A stretch of 64,000 nucleotides of DNA from assembly GCA_035222895.1 (NCBI GenBank), contig JAVYIG010004962.1:83620-147619 (forward strand), given 5' to 3'. Source of the stretch: Strongylocentrotus droebachiensis. Its lineage: Eukaryota > Echinodermata > Echinoidea > Camarodonta > Strongylocentrotidae. The notes beneath the pieces were generated by a model that had not been told where the DNA came from, did no database searches, and saw only the letters and a program-made list of their open reading frames with translations. Positions 49,252 through 62,711 of this stretch are shown here, in pieces. Every line of letters begins with the position of its first letter. The first letter of the stretch is position 1. The translations under genes and the position numbers were made by a program.

Positions 49252-50896
49252 TACATTAGTTCAAGGCAGCGTTCATTCATATATAATTCACTCAGTATCT
49301 GTAGGCATTCATCATGCAGCAGCATCCAAGGCGTGGCTGATATTGGATAGCTGTGTGTAGTATGCTCGCCGCTGGTGCTTTATGGATGCCCGGGTTTCGA
49401 TGGTATGATGTTGCAGCGAATCATATCAAAACGACGGTGCTTCTAACAATGTTCATCTGATTTTGGATTGTAGATGGTGAGAAATCTATTTATTGATATC
49501 AGTTTCATAACAGAGACAGCGTCACTTTGTGTGCAATATGTCATAACGAGAATTATGCTAGCGTAGGGTATACAGACGTTTAGTGTCGTGTACTTGTAGC
49601 GAATTTCATTTAATTTCACTTCATCCAGTAACTATAACATTATTCACGTCTTTCATCTTAAAGGAAACCTCACTTTAGTTATAACTTTAGTTATTCTGAG
49701 ATATTGATTACATTCTTGCCCATTCATGTACAAGATTTCCTTCCAAAAATCGATGAGAGAGGTATAGAGCAAGAATAATGTACAGTTTTTTCAACAAGAC
49801 ATGGGCATCGCCATTTTCTTGATAAAGTGAAGTACTATATACGAAGCCATTTATCATGTATTCAAATTTATGGATGCTCCCTTCCCAGGGAATGTCAACA
49901 CCTACAATTATCTTTTGTACTACAATATTTTCAGAACGAAAATTGCATAAATAAATTGAAGCTCTACTGGGCTAAAGGTTGCGCATAAATTAAATAGATT
50001 TGTCAAGTGCTACATTTTAGTAATTTTTAATAAATTATTTACAATTGTTCCCATGTTTTGTATTTTTCATCAAATATAATTATTACTTTCTCTGCTATGA
50101 TTTTCCATCATTGAGAGCAAAAGCTTTGTTATTGAAATAAAAATTCTTTCCAACTAGAGCTTGGTGCATGATGCATGTACAACTCCGCCTGGTATGTCAC
50201 GTTTTCAAGAAAATGGCTGAGCCCATGTCATGCTAATAGGCATTTACATCATGCCAAGCATATATTCATTTATATATCTCTTGTACACTTTCGTAAGGAA
50301 TATTTTACATCAAAGGGCAGACAAATATATCTCATTTGTCAGAATACATACACTTATTCTGGGGGGGGGGGATATCCTCCTGCCAGACAATAGATATCTC
50401 TTTTTCTAGTAATCTTCGAAGTAATATTAATCCTAACACGAAGATGATGGAGTAGAGAGAGAGAGAGAGAGAGAGAAGGGGGGGGGGGGGGTGGCGAGGG
50501 GGTTGAGAAAATGGGAGGGGTGAATGGAAGGAGGGAAAGAGAGGGTTGCCAATAAACTATCTCACTCATGTCAGTTGAAGTTAGCTCATTTTTAAACCAA
50601 ATTGATTAAGGTTTGAGGGTCCCAAGTAGAGGCAACATAAAATGTAAGTTTATACACGAAATGAAAGAAGAAGAACAAGAAGAAAAGAAAAAGAAAAAAA
50701 TTGTTTTATCAATAAAAACCCTGCGAATAGAATCATTACATCAGCACAGTCAGTAAGATTTGTGTATCGTGTATGAATTTTTCGTTGTGTCGCCCCTTTG
50801 TTTTCTGCAGGAATTATTGATTGATGTCTTTGGCTGTAAGGGTTGATTACTATTCACTCGTTCTTCATCCGTGATTCGCCTGGTTAAAGTGTGAAA

Positions 50897-53800
50897 ATGC
50901 AATCTTCATATCGTCTCCCTCTTCTCATCGTCTGCCTCATCACCTTCTTGGGAAGCGGTTTCGCTCAGAGTAAGCATCACCGTTATAATCTTAAATTTGA
51001 GGACAATGAGTCAACAGTACTGCTCTCTATAGACTAACACCCACAAGTGACAAACCGCAATGCCCACCATCAGACATCTACCCCAGCAAATTACACACTG
51101 GGACAATGCCAAAAAATAAACGAGTTTTCCTTGCTAGCTGCCCTGGCAACCAGAAAAGTACTTATCCTAGGCGGGAGTCGCCTGAGGGTTTAGTTATCTG
51201 TAGATAGTTATTCCGGGGAAACTTTTAGATTTATTTGTCTGGCATACTTGTTTGAGGTTGTGGTCAAGGGGCAGTGTACTTGTCCTGATCATCTAATGTG
51301 CTTATGACTTCTGATGACAACAGCATCATAATTGATACTGTTCAACATACCTAAAATATTCATTAAAGAATGGGCCCTAAACTAGATATCATATGATAAT
51401 ATAAAATAATAATATTTAGATCAATTTACATAGCGCGGTTACTATAAAATGTACTTTGTATACTGTGCTGTGATGAAACAAAAAAGAAGAACTCCGAACA
51501 GTGCTACTTTACGGACACGTAATCATAAACTTTTCACAACCTTCCGAAAACAAGTGTGTCTTCAACAAAGCCTATAGATATCACAATTCTTCTGTGTTGT
51601 AATTACGCGATCCAGCCGGCTCTAATGGTGTACTTTCGTGACTGTTTAATGCCACCACGTCAGTTTTAAGTACAAAACCTCTCTCTTCCCCCAATCATTA
51701 TCTTTTAAAAAAGAGGAAAGAATTATAACAACAAGTAATATATCAAGTACCTTCTCCCATAATGCACCCGGAAATTATTGATCCTGGCAAATTTGTATGA
51801 CTGTATTAATATTCTCAGCATAAACAATTCTTCAACAGGGTAAGGGTAGTACACGTACCCCAAAACCCACATCATACACACATACTATGAAATGTCTTAT
51901 AGCGAGGATTCTGCACTCATTCGAACATTATTCATGTTCACCATTTATATAGGTGAAGGTGATTTGCGGCTTTCTAACGGCACGACCTACTATGGACGTT
52001 TAGAGATTTACTACAACTCCACTTGGTTCACGATATCTAACAAAACCGCGGGAGCCAGTGTTCCTCGAGTGGCCTGTCGTGAGTTGGGTTTACCCTTCAC
52101 TGAGGCTGAGTTTGTACGTGATAAAAGCATGATCTTCACACCGGCTGACTCGGAGTATGTTCTGGTGACAAGGATCACCTGTGACGGGGACGAGGTCCGA
52201 CTCACTGAATGCTATCAGTTCGATTGGATATTCGTGCATTTTTACACGCATAAAGAAGACCTTGCCATCGTTTGCAAAGGAGGTGGGGCTTATTATAAAT
52301 ATACATTAATTTTTGTTTTAATCCGTCAAAGTTAATCCAGAGTCCCCCGAATGATAGGAAGTCTCCTTGACGAGCATGTTTTTTAATTTGGTAAAATTTT
52401 GATCGGCCCTTGGTCTGATTATGGCATATAAATCAATAAGAATTTTACTTATATCCACTTAAACATGTACCATTCAATCTTATAATGTTATGACACATGT
52501 TAAATTTTCCAGATATCGAGTGAATCGTCTTGTACAGGTATAAGCCCTATATGAACTTGTTCCTATTCGAAGCTATGTCCCTATCATGATGTATCTGATA
52601 ACCATAATTATAAAGGCAATTTCTGCATCAGTCATTTTAATCTCAGCCAGAATGATCGGATTCACGAAGTTTAAAATACAATCTTCCAAATATCGTAAGT
52701 ATATGCTGAGGAATCACATCTCTTTCTCCTCTTCTTTCTCCTCCATCTTCTCCTCCATAGAGATCATCCCGACGGGTGAGCTCAGGTTAGCTGGTGGTTC
52801 AGACCGACTTAGAGGGCGCCTTGAAATTTACTCGGGGACTTCTCGTGGTTGGTCCCCGTTCTGTAGCATAGGATTCGGTGTGAACGAAGCAGCCGTAGCT
52901 TGCCGTCAACTCGGACTCAATACATCCCAACCATACATCTATGGCTATGACTATTTCGGCTCAGCGCTGGATTACCTCAGTGGACAGCACTACACTGCCA
53001 ATTGTACTGGTGACGAGGATCGTATTGACGGCTGTGATGACCTCTATCTCTCACATCTAAGCAATGATCCAGATGAAAGACAATGTAGACAGGATGATGT
53101 TCTTAGCATCTGCTGCTCCATACAACCAGGTAATCATCTTCTCACATTGTCATGGAGAACATTATCAATTAGTAATCAATGTAAAATAGTCTCTCTTTTC
53201 ATTTTCAAAAAGTAAGACCATAAACAGCTAGGTCTCCAAAATGTGCATCAATAAGTGATTAGAGAGAAATGACTCTAAAAACATACTGCTTGAGAACTCA
53301 GGTTACAATGTATTACTGGATATATTTATGTGTACTTTCTATTTCACGGCTTTAAACCATGTATAATATATTATATTATTGAATGCTGAATTGTATATCT
53401 GATTTCTTGTCAAAATTACTGTTATGTTGGAAATGAAAAATAAAACTGAAACTGATTTACAGTAAAGATGATACCTCTCCTGGGCCTAACTCCGTTTTCT
53501 TCTATTTTCTATGAGAACTATGAACAAGCAAGTATGTATTGTACATTGACCATCCATATATTGCTACTGAGATTTACAAAATATATATATTAGGAGTATG
53601 AAGTATTTGATCATGTTGATTTAGTTGCATGATCATAGCGTCAATAATTGAATAGTCAGAACTAATTCTATCTTTCACAGATGTAACTTCTCAGTGTTCG
53701 TCCGGCCTTCAATTGCGTATCAAACAACGTTACATTTATTGTTTTCATCAATTGTTGCTTTGTTGTCATAGAAACCTGTGATCAGCCCGCATCACCAGTG

Positions 53801-54307
53801 AGCAATGCTGAAGTTGCAGGCGGTCTTATAGCAGTTATACTCGTTGTCACAGCAATATGCGCTGGCTGTTACATCACCTGCAGGGGATGGTGTAAGAAGA
53901 AACCCAAACCTCCACAGCATTACACAGCTGTATCACAGGGGACTGAGGGTGCAGATCAAAACCAGTTTCCGATGACATCGTCTGGAGATTCTAAATTACC
54001 CGGCTACGTTCATAGCCATTCGACTGCCGAGACACCTGCTTTGTCCAGTAGTAACCCATTTGGTGTACCTCCACCTGCACCTGCTGGTAGTGCTCCATAC
54101 CCAACACAACCCTATCCATATCCAGCTGGACAGGTTTCTCCACCAACAGGTGCTTATCCTGCACCTTCTCAACCAGGTTACAATCCCACCGCTGCCACCA
54201 ATCAATATCCCCCGCAACCAGCTGCACCTTATCCTCCACATACTACATCCATGGCACCACCTTACGGCGCTCCTTACCAGCATCCAACGGGTGCCTCAGC
54301 TGTATAG
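50897..54307 (+). CDS. SRCR receptor gene C: signal peptide, 2 SRCR domains, TM, short Pro-rich tail
   Basis: Predicted 435-residue type I membrane protein. Exons: 50897-50969 (signal), 51953-52282 (SRCR1), 52761-53129 (SRCR2), 53772-54307 (stalk, TM, tail). All introns are phase 1; the 73-bp signal exon has the same length as in gene B. SRCR1 (DLRLSNG, VACRELGLPFTEA, CDGDEVRLTEC, AIVC) is a four-Cys form. SRCR2 (WSPFC, VACRQLG, CTGDEDRIDGC, RQC, SICC) has the full set plus an extra Cys. Stalk ETCDQP, TM, Cys/Lys-rich juxtamembrane part, HYTAVSQ, then YPYP and YPPQPAAPYPP repeats. It stops at GASAV, without the PSAPP and PPAYE end present in genes A and B. The stop could be a real loss, or a further spliced exon may exist that I could not find. 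Confidence 0.9.
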
Positions 54308-54619
54308 AATGCTTACAACCTGACAATGGGTCATTGGGTCAAGTTCCATTGGAGAGTATCCACCAAGCTATTAAAAGGGGGATACAATTTAAGCATCAAG
54401 TAACCACTAATGCTAGATGAAATTATTATGAGCACTTACTTTCACTGATGATTACATATAGTCACCAAGGGCATCTCAGAGCTGCACATGCTAAAATGTG
54501 GTAATTTTTGTAAAATTTGGCACTTTTAACTCCCATCGGCGATCATGTCATTTTGTTAGGATACATTGATTAGGATCTATTAAAGGACTTCCTCCCTTTC
54601 ACAAGTGATCATATGCACA

Positions 54620-55407
54620 CAGAGGCGGCGCTCCCGGAAAGGGGGGGGGGGTGGGGGTAAAGTGCCCAACCCCACTTTTTCAAGTACCCCAAAAGTGCCC
54701 CTATTAACATAGAAAAAGCGCCCCTTCACCTCTGATAATTGCCCTGTTCAAATCTGAGAGGTTCCCCTTTTGCTTTGTAAAAAGTGCCCCTTCCCCTTTT
54801 AATAACTTCCCCTTTTTAACTCGGATAAGCGCACCTTATATTTTCACATGTGTCCCCTTTCCTTTTTAATAAGTGCCCCTTTCCCTTCTCATAAGTGGCC
54901 CTTTTCATCTATGAAAATAGTTCCTTTTCATTCTCATAAGTACCCCTTTTCATCTCTTGTAAATGACCCTATTCAATTCTGAGAGATAATCGTTTTACTT
55001 TGACAAGTGCCCTTTCCCCTCCTGATAAGTGCTCTTTTCATCTCTTATAAATAATAATAATAATAATAATAGTGTAAACTTATGGAGCGCACACACCGTC
55101 TCTTTTATTCTGACACGTCCCCCTTTTCCTTCCTAATAAATGCTCTTTTTCCTCTTATAAAATGTTAACATGTGCCTCTTTTTCTTTTCAATAAGAGCCA
55201 CTTCCCCTTCTTATAAGAGCTCCCTTTCACCTCCGATAAATGTCCCTATTAAAATCTGATCGGTGCCCCTTTTCTTTCAACAAATACACTTTTCCCTTTC
55301 ATTTGTGCCTCTTTTTCATTCTCATAAGTGCCTCTTTTCATGTATGGTCAGTGCCCTTTTTGTTGGTGCCCCCCCCCCCCACTTTGGAAGTCGCTCCGCC
55401 GCCTCTG
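54620..55407. mobile_element. hAT-like GGGGCAC element (copy 2, inverted relative to copy 1)
   Basis: Starts CAGAGGCGGCGCTCCCGG and ends in the inverted CACTTTGGAAGTCGCTCCGC...CCTCTG. Flanked by TATGCACA (54612-54619) and TATGCACG (55408-55415), a 7/8 match of an 8-bp target duplication as made by hAT transposases. The interior is degenerate GTGCCCCTTTT repeats, with an ATA microsatellite near 55050. It lies about 0.3 kb after SRCR gene C. Confidence 0.75.
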
Positions 55408-56202
55408 TATGCACGTCAGAAAAGTACAACGCCACTATGCCGATCATTATTGGTAGTTCGTGCATAATATAATCTATAAAATATGTCTGTTATTTCAAGT
55501 TTATTTTCCCTTATGGATGTATAATGATTTTAAGATCCGATCCAACACCAAAATATGAAAGGAGGAATAAATGAACTTATGAGAGATTAAGCCCTTTCAA
55601 GTTATTGATAACTAAAATTGTGATTATAATTGAACGTCACAATTACTTTCAATTGATATGCGTAATAATATTGTGATCACTCATTTAGAGTTTGCCTGTC
55701 TTTTTCTGAAATGAAATAATCATATATCATTTCGAACGCCCTTAGTATATACGCCACATTCTAATATATGCTTCAAGAAAGAACTTAATATGATAATTAA
55801 ATTTAAATGTGCGGCTTAAGTAACCATAATTGTGGATATGAAATGCATGCGTCAATACATAACAAGTGATAACAACAAAATAATCGTATATTTGTGTCTG
55901 AATATGATATACACGATATGATATACACAGTTGATTAGAAAAGTCATTATAGCTTGTGCACAATATGTGATGCAATCTTTAATCTTTTATACTTTTATAC
56001 TTTTAACTGTTCTGTATAATATTTTGTCATTTTAAATGCATAAATGTGTTTAAGAACATTTGTATGCGTGTGTGGCAATGACAGTTCTCTGGGATTATGA
56101 TATACGAGTCGAAACGCCATGCAGAAAGTGACTACATGTAGTGATGGAGGATCTTAATTGACAAAAAAAATAAGGCGAGTCTTTTTTTCTTGTTCATAAC
56201 CC

Positions 56203-56341
56203 AGTGGCGGATCCAAGGGGGGGGCCGAAACGGCCGCCCCCCCCCCCTATTGGCGGCGCCATAAAAAAGAGAGGGAAAAAAGAGGAAGAAAGAAGAGGAA
56301 AAAAAAGAAAGGGGAAGAGAAAAAAAAAAGAGAAAAGAAAG

Positions 56342-56381
<40 letters not shown>

Positions 56382-56490
56382 AGAGAGAAGCCGGGTGAGA
56401 AAGGAAGAAAGACAAGAAAATGGCACTAAGTGACAGTAACGACGAAAACGGGAAAAACTTAGGGTGGGGGGGGGGGGGGGGGGGAGGATG
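56203..56490. mobile_element. Truncated element with CAGTGGCGGATCC end
   Basis: A left end CAGTGGCGGATCCAAGGGG followed by complementary G and C runs, a purine-rich AAAGAGAGG tract and another G run. No matching right end was found, so the boundary is approximate. A similar lone end (CAGTGGCGTATTATCGGG) occurs near 57602. Confidence 0.4.
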
Positions 56491-57904
56491 TGCGTGTGAA
56501 ATGTACGCGCATCGAGGGGGATGACTGACCATATTCTAAATTTTAGGTTGTGCAAAACTTAGTCGGATTTCAGCTTATTTTCAAAAAATTGTAAGCATGC
56601 TCGTTTATTTTAAAGGGATAGTTGAGTTTTGTTTTCAGACCGCAAATGCCTTCAAAGTGCATGGTCTTATTCTTATCTATGACATTTCTAGTGCCCTTTT
56701 AGACCCCCAAAATGTGTGAAATTCACCCAATACGATACCAATGCAGCTCCACTTTTAAAAAAAATACGGTGACCGTTTATTCATTATTTAATTAAAAATA
56801 ACAATACATGGGACAGCTGGTTGTGCGTAAACCAACACGCTGCCAATCTTCGATCTATTGCGTGCGATGTACATGAATGCAGTAGTGTACGCAGGATTTT
56901 TTTCTTCGAGAGAAGGGTTTTAAAATTTGAAAATTGCCCTGAAGATTTCGCAACGACTCAGCCAGCCGCTGAATAAGCGGGGGGGGGGGGGGGGGGGGCG
57001 GGTGTGTAAGAGCACATATTTTTATTGGACAATCATGTCAGTCGATATTTCGTTCAGTAGGGGGGGGGGTAAGGTCACCTTTTTTTTGGTCACCCTTTAG
57101 CACCAAAAGTACTTTGAGGGGGGGGGGGTTAACCCCCCCCCCCCGCGAACGCGCCTAGTTGGGCAAAGTGTTGGACAAATATTGCCCAACTTTTTTACAG
57201 TGTAGCTCACTCCGTACTAACCCCCCGTCACTCGTTTTGCTTTGTTCTTGGTGCATGGCTGTGTTGAAGCTGGTTCTCTACATTGTGGTTTTGAGATTGT
57301 AAAATATGATGTTTATAGGTCTTCGTATTAAATGGAAGTTTGTTCTCTTCCTTGTGGTCTGGGTATTGAGCGTATGTTTAACATTGTATAAAGTGAGCGT
57401 TTCAGATAGAATACGGTCTCGCCCTGGTCAATGGTCTAGGACACAGACTAAAGAGGACAGAAATGGTATGTACATTTAGCAAAATCACAATGGTTAATAC
57501 AGTAAGGAAGTTTGTTTCGTACTCCTGCTCCTGCTTATTAATTTTAAATCTGAACTGTCTGGGACTATAATTTGTTCGGGGAATTTCGATATGCCTGGCT
57601 CAGTGGCGTATTATCGGGGGGGGGGGGGGAGGGGGCACACAATACTACGATAGGACCGAGGTCCATTTCAGATTTAGGAGTATCTAAAAAAAAAAACTAT
57701 AAAAACATTGTTTTCTAGAAACTTACATTTTGTGGATGTTGTATAAAACTAATAAGCGAGTAGGTAGGACCATCGTTCGTTAAGCTATTTTCCCTTTTTT
57801 TTATCGTCACTTACCAATGACTTATTTCACTCCACACCGCCTTCATGAACAGACCTGTCCAACTTAGATCCATCCGTAAAATAGTAGAGATCAATATAAA
57901 TATT

Positions 57905-58900
57905 TTATAGAAGTTTGAATTTGAAGTTTATTTGTTCCACATTTACATAAAAAAACAGTTCAAATTCTTTCTATTTTTATTCAAATCAAGTATAATGTAC
58001 GGAAAATAGGTACGACGTTTCGAAATATATAGATACGATGGGCAAGGTAAAAACAATGTAAAATGTGGGGAGCCTAAATAAAAAGCATAGCTTGTATGTG
58101 AATAGGCCCCCGCACTGAGTAACACAATAGTATGTCTGAATGTAAAAGGTATTATAGGAGGCGAAAACAGAATAGTGTAGTATGAGATTATAGAGACGTA
58201 CAAGGAGAGTGTATTTGAGAAGAAAAGAAAAAAAATAATAAAGAGTAAAGAAAATAATATAATAATGATAAGTAGGAGAATGTGAAGAAGGGATGGAAGA
58301 AGAAGAAGAAGAAGATGAAGAAATTTCAAATTGATGAAATCAATGGCATTGCAAAATAACAAAAACAAAGTCTGTATAACCACCTGTACGATCCAGCGCG
58401 ACATCTACATTAATTCTGTACATACTTACTCAAAAGGAAACACCTGAACTTTCGTTTAAAATAATTAATGGAGGGGCTTTCAACTAGTTCGTTGTTCAGG
58501 CAAAAACGGTCCAAGTTCGAGGGAGATGAAAATGGTTTGTCTGTCTAGTAGGATAAGAATGTATATAATTGCATTAAAAAAAGGGATGAAAGCATATGGT
58601 AAATTATCTTCCGATAGTTATTCCAAGATTATATAACTATAAGTGCAAGTCAGATATTTTAAGAATATTACAATTATAGAAAAGCAGAATTTGTATGGGC
58701 AAGAAAACCAACATTATTTCTATATAACAGCCCGTTTTTGTACAACATTAACTTTGTCCATGATGGTTATAGAGCTACCCCATGCGAGTATACAACAATT
58801 ATGATAAGGCAAGATCAAGGTAAAATATAGTAGAAGCATGACATGAGGAGAAACAAAAGGTTACAACTTACTCATTACACTTATTAATTGGAGTCATCCG
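57905..58900 (-). mobile_element. Possible degraded LINE 3' part, minus orientation
   Basis: TTTGAATTTGAAGTTTATTTGTTCC at its left end is the reverse of a LINE end (GGAACAAATAAACTTCAAA). A 153-codon open frame on the minus strand inside shows no domain. The right boundary is a guess. Confidence 0.35.
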
Positions 58901-59397
58901 CGAATTACTGGAAGAAAATGTTTATAGAAATGCTTTATCGGACAATAATTAATTTCGATTAAAAAAAAAAAATCAATTTTAGGCCATTACAGGTATAGAC
59001 CAGTTTTTGATACGCCCCCTCTCAAAAAATGAAATAGAAGCTCTTTACAATATTACCAATCATGTGAAAGAATGTGTTTTGACTAATATGTGATGATACA
59101 AATTTTGCCGGGAAACCGCCTACTAATTATCATATCATAGAGGGCGCTGTAATGCTGACGCCTACACTTACACTTATATTTTTGCTCAGACTTTTGATTT
59201 TTTTTTTCACCTAGAATTTTACTTTTTCGTCAAATGTGTTACGACTTTGCATAGCTATTTGGGCAGAAACCAACTTTGCCCTGGACATCGTGATGATTTT
59301 GGATATATATCTGTTTTTGCGATATGTATTTTCAAGGAGAATTATGTCTGTTCATGATAGCATATCTATCAACGATAGATGTTCGGATTTTCACCAT

Positions 59398-62300
59398 GGA
59401 GTCGGCCAGACGAGACGGCCTGCTCACCAGTCAGCAGACACGTCGTTTTCCGGGGACTTTGTCAGCAGATTTTGAATCTCCCGCCATTGAGGTCGGAACC
59501 AGTGAACCGAGGTATTCGTCCGAGTTCTCAAAGCAGTTACGTCATAAAGCGGACAATCGGTTGCCAGGAGAAACGTGGGACACAATTAAAGAGTTGGGCA
59601 TAGGAAAGCGAAAACGCGGTCGTCGTGCTGGAACTCATATCGTACGACGCATCACCACAATTATTGGGATGAGAGACCAACGATCTGAGATTAAATTGCC
59701 TGATTGTCGACATAATATATCGAATTTGATTCATATCAAACCGAATCACGAACAAAGAACAGGCGTAAGTACTTACAACTTTCCATCTTGCTTGCTAAAA
59801 AATACTCGTTCTATGAACAACAAGATTGATGAATTTAACGAACTTATCCTTGAATCCGATATTGACATCGCGGCAGTAACCGAAACATGCTTCAAAGATG
59901 ACATGCCGTGTGATTATGTGTCGATTCCAAATTATGAGGTGTTCCTCAGATCTAGAACGAACAAACGGGGTGGGGGTGTGGCAATATACTTCAAAGAAAC
60001 CCTCACTCCTAGAACAGTCGAACATAATTGATATACCTGATGATTTGGAAATAATGTGGATACAAATTCAGCCAACAAAGCTACCACGATCCGTATCCTT
60101 CATTATTGTAGCTGTTCTGTATTACCCACCAAATTGTGCTAAAGCTGACAGACTCATTGAGCATATTCACCATGTGATAGACACCATGTCTTCAAGACAT
60201 TCGGACGTTGGTTATATTGTCATGGGTGATTTGAATGAACTCGACATATCATCTCTCCTCTCAGACCCAAGGTTTGTCCAATGCGTGGATAAACCTACGA
60301 GAGGCACAAGGACGCTAGACAAAATCATCATCAATATCAGCGATTACTACCAGTCGCCTACCATTATCTTCTCCTTTGGGTGCAAGCGATCACTGCACTG
60401 TCTTATGGTTGCCGTTGGGAAACATCACAAAGAGTCCCAACGTTATCAACAAACGCACAACCAGACCAATGAAAGACAGTAGCATTAGACAGTTTGGAAG
60501 GGAGATCCTCAACTGTGACTGGATTGACGTTCTCTCAGCTGAAAACGCAAATGATAAGTGCAATGCGTTTTACTCTACATTATCACCAATGATTGAGAGA
60601 TACTTCCCAACTTGCACCGTCAAACTACATGACAAGGACAAACCATGGATGACCCCTTCCATTAAGTCGTTAATCTACCAGCGCCAAAGGGCATTTGCTG
60701 TGGAAGCGAAGGGAGAGTGGCGACGCCTCAGGAATCGAATTATTCGTGATATTGAACATGCAAAACAAGACTACTACAAAAACCGTGTGGCAAAACTGAA
60801 AAATGCCAACCCGGCGTCATGGTATAAGCATATAAAGACCATGACAACTGGCCAGACGAGATCTCCACTTATTCGCATCGAAGGCACTTCTCCTACTGAC
60901 TTCGACGCAGCGGCGAATAAGATCAACAACTTATTCGTGAACATTGCAAACGACATTCCTAGATTGGACCCTTCTAGTTTGCCGTCATATCTACCGGTTG
61001 ACCAACCACTCCCCCTTGTTCTACCATGGGAAGTTTATAGCGAGTTGAAAGCCATTAAACAACGGAAAGCTCCTGGACCAGACGGCATTTCGGCCAGACT
61101 TGTCAAGAAATTCGCTTATGAGCTTTGCTGTCCGCTTACTGATATTCTAAACGCATCTTTTAGTCAGTCCATTGTACTAGAGCGTTGGAAGAGAGCGCAT
61201 GTTGTTCCCATTCCCAAGACATCTCAAGCATCTATCGATAATCTCAGACCAGTATCTTTGACTGATCATTTTGCCAAGATAGCCGAAAAGTTCATTGCTA
61301 AGTGGACTTTTAGCGACATGAAGAACACCATAGACCCAGCACAATTCGGGAACATGAGGGCTATATCTACCTCTCACTACTTGATTGATCTCCTACAAAT
61401 GATTCACAGCAACGCTGACAAGCCCAAAATCATTACTACAATGGTGACAACGGACTTCAGTAAAGCGTTCGACAGGATAGACCACAATATAGCTGTCCTC
61501 AAACTGCTCCAGATGAACGTCCGTCCGAGTGCTGTAGCATGGATAGCGAACTTTCTCACCAAACGACAACAGAGCGTGAAATATCGAACGACGCTCTCTG
61601 ATTGGCTGGAAGTTTCTGCAGGGGCTCCACAAGGGACTAGACTCGGTCCCATTATCTTCCTGGCTATCATCAACGAGGCATGCCGGAGGTCACCGTCGTC
61701 TTACTGGAAATATGTGGACGACCTAACAATGCTAGAATGCAGAAAATCCCCATCGCCATCGAATATCCAGTCAAGTGTGAGCTACCTACAAGAATGGACT
61801 GTAGACAACAACATGAAACTGAACCACAAAAAGTGTTCTGTAATGACAGTAACTTTCATGCGTGAACCACCCCCACCGCCTGTCATCCAAATTGATGGAC
61901 ATGACATTAGTCAAGTAGATTGTGTCAAAATTACTAGGGGTTTTCATCCAAAAAGATCTAAAATGGACTTCTCATGTCAATGAAATTGTTAAGAAGGCAA
62001 ACATGAGGCTGCATATGCTGAGAGTTCTCACTAAATTTCGATTGCCCTTAAATGATCTAGTGCTCATTTACTGTTCATACATAAGGCCAGTGTTGGAATA
62101 TTGTGCGCCCGTTTGGAACTCCAGCTTGTCTGTCAAACAAAATGAACAAAAGCGAGCGTGCCGCCTGAGCCCGCCTCATGTTAGGGCCACGTTTTGTCTC
62201 GTATCAAAACGCTCTTCAACTGTGTAAAGTGTCCTCTTTGAGTGACCGCAGAGAATGTCTGTGCCTCAAATTTGCAAAGAAGCTGCTCGAGCCTGGGTCA

Positions 62301-62459
62301 AAGTTTAGTCATTGGCTGCCCCAAACACGTGGGGACTCCCATTCTCGAAATCTGAGAAATAAAAGCAAGCTCACTGAAATGTCCTGCAAAACGACACGGT
62401 ATAGTAACAGTCCGTTGCCATATCTAGTCAGATTGTTAAACGCTCATAGTACTGAATAA
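59398..62459 (+). mobile_element. Dead CR1/Jockey-type LINE ORF2 (endonuclease + reverse transcriptase), frameshifted
   Basis: Non-LTR retrotransposon coding region read across five frames. A basic N-terminal part (RKRGRRAG) is followed by an APE-type endonuclease: TRSMNNKIDEF, AVTETCF, GGGVAIY, YYPPN, GDLNE, ASDHC. The reverse transcriptase has APGPDGI, RPVSLT, TDFSKAFDRIDH, GAPQGTRLGP, YVDDL and HKKC, then a C-terminal segment with RPVLEYCAPVWN. Frame changes occur near 60025, 60376, 61922 and between about 62140 and 62180, so the copy is inactive. The longest open piece is the RT part (60376-61983). No gag-like ORF1 was found upstream. The clade (CR1, Daphne-like or related) is inferred from motif style only. 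Confidence 0.88.
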
Positions 62460-62650
62460 TTACCAGTATTGTTCTCTACTACTTTCACTCTCTCAATATC
62501 CCTATTTTCTCCTCTCTGTCAGTGCTGTACTGCGGAGCGGGGGAGACCCTCTTCATGGCTTCCAATTGTTCTCTAGCTCTCTGTCTTGTTACTCTCACTC
62601 TTTGTCTCCCCTCCCTCTCTTTCTCTCTCTCTCTCCCCTCTCTCTCTCTC

Positions 62651-62711
<61 letters not shown>

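Larger units (their letters stand above)
44855..50896. other. Gene-free interval between SRCR genes B and C
   Basis: Holds the gene B 3' UTR (ATTAAA at 45221 is a possible poly(A) signal), a GGCGGCGGCGG-bearing dispersed-repeat-like stretch near 45905-45970, a LINE tail, GA tracts and one foldback MITE. No coding exon recognised. Confidence 0.55.
55408..59397. other. Repeat-rich interval before the LINE
   Basis: Holds several long G and C runs (56205-56250, 56460-56485, 56980-57000, 57060-57145, 57615-57640), lone hAT-like ends and a degraded LINE-like stretch. No gene recognised. Confidence 0.5.

Noticed and set aside
53692..53771. A possible extra exon of gene C after an acceptor-like CAG at 53691
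   Set aside because: Its frame does not join the TM exon in phase and it has no good donor; the acceptor at 53771 gives the expected phase-1 join.
57943..58404. 153-codon minus-strand frame
   Set aside because: Low-complexity Leu/Phe/Tyr stretches in a region resembling a LINE 3' part.
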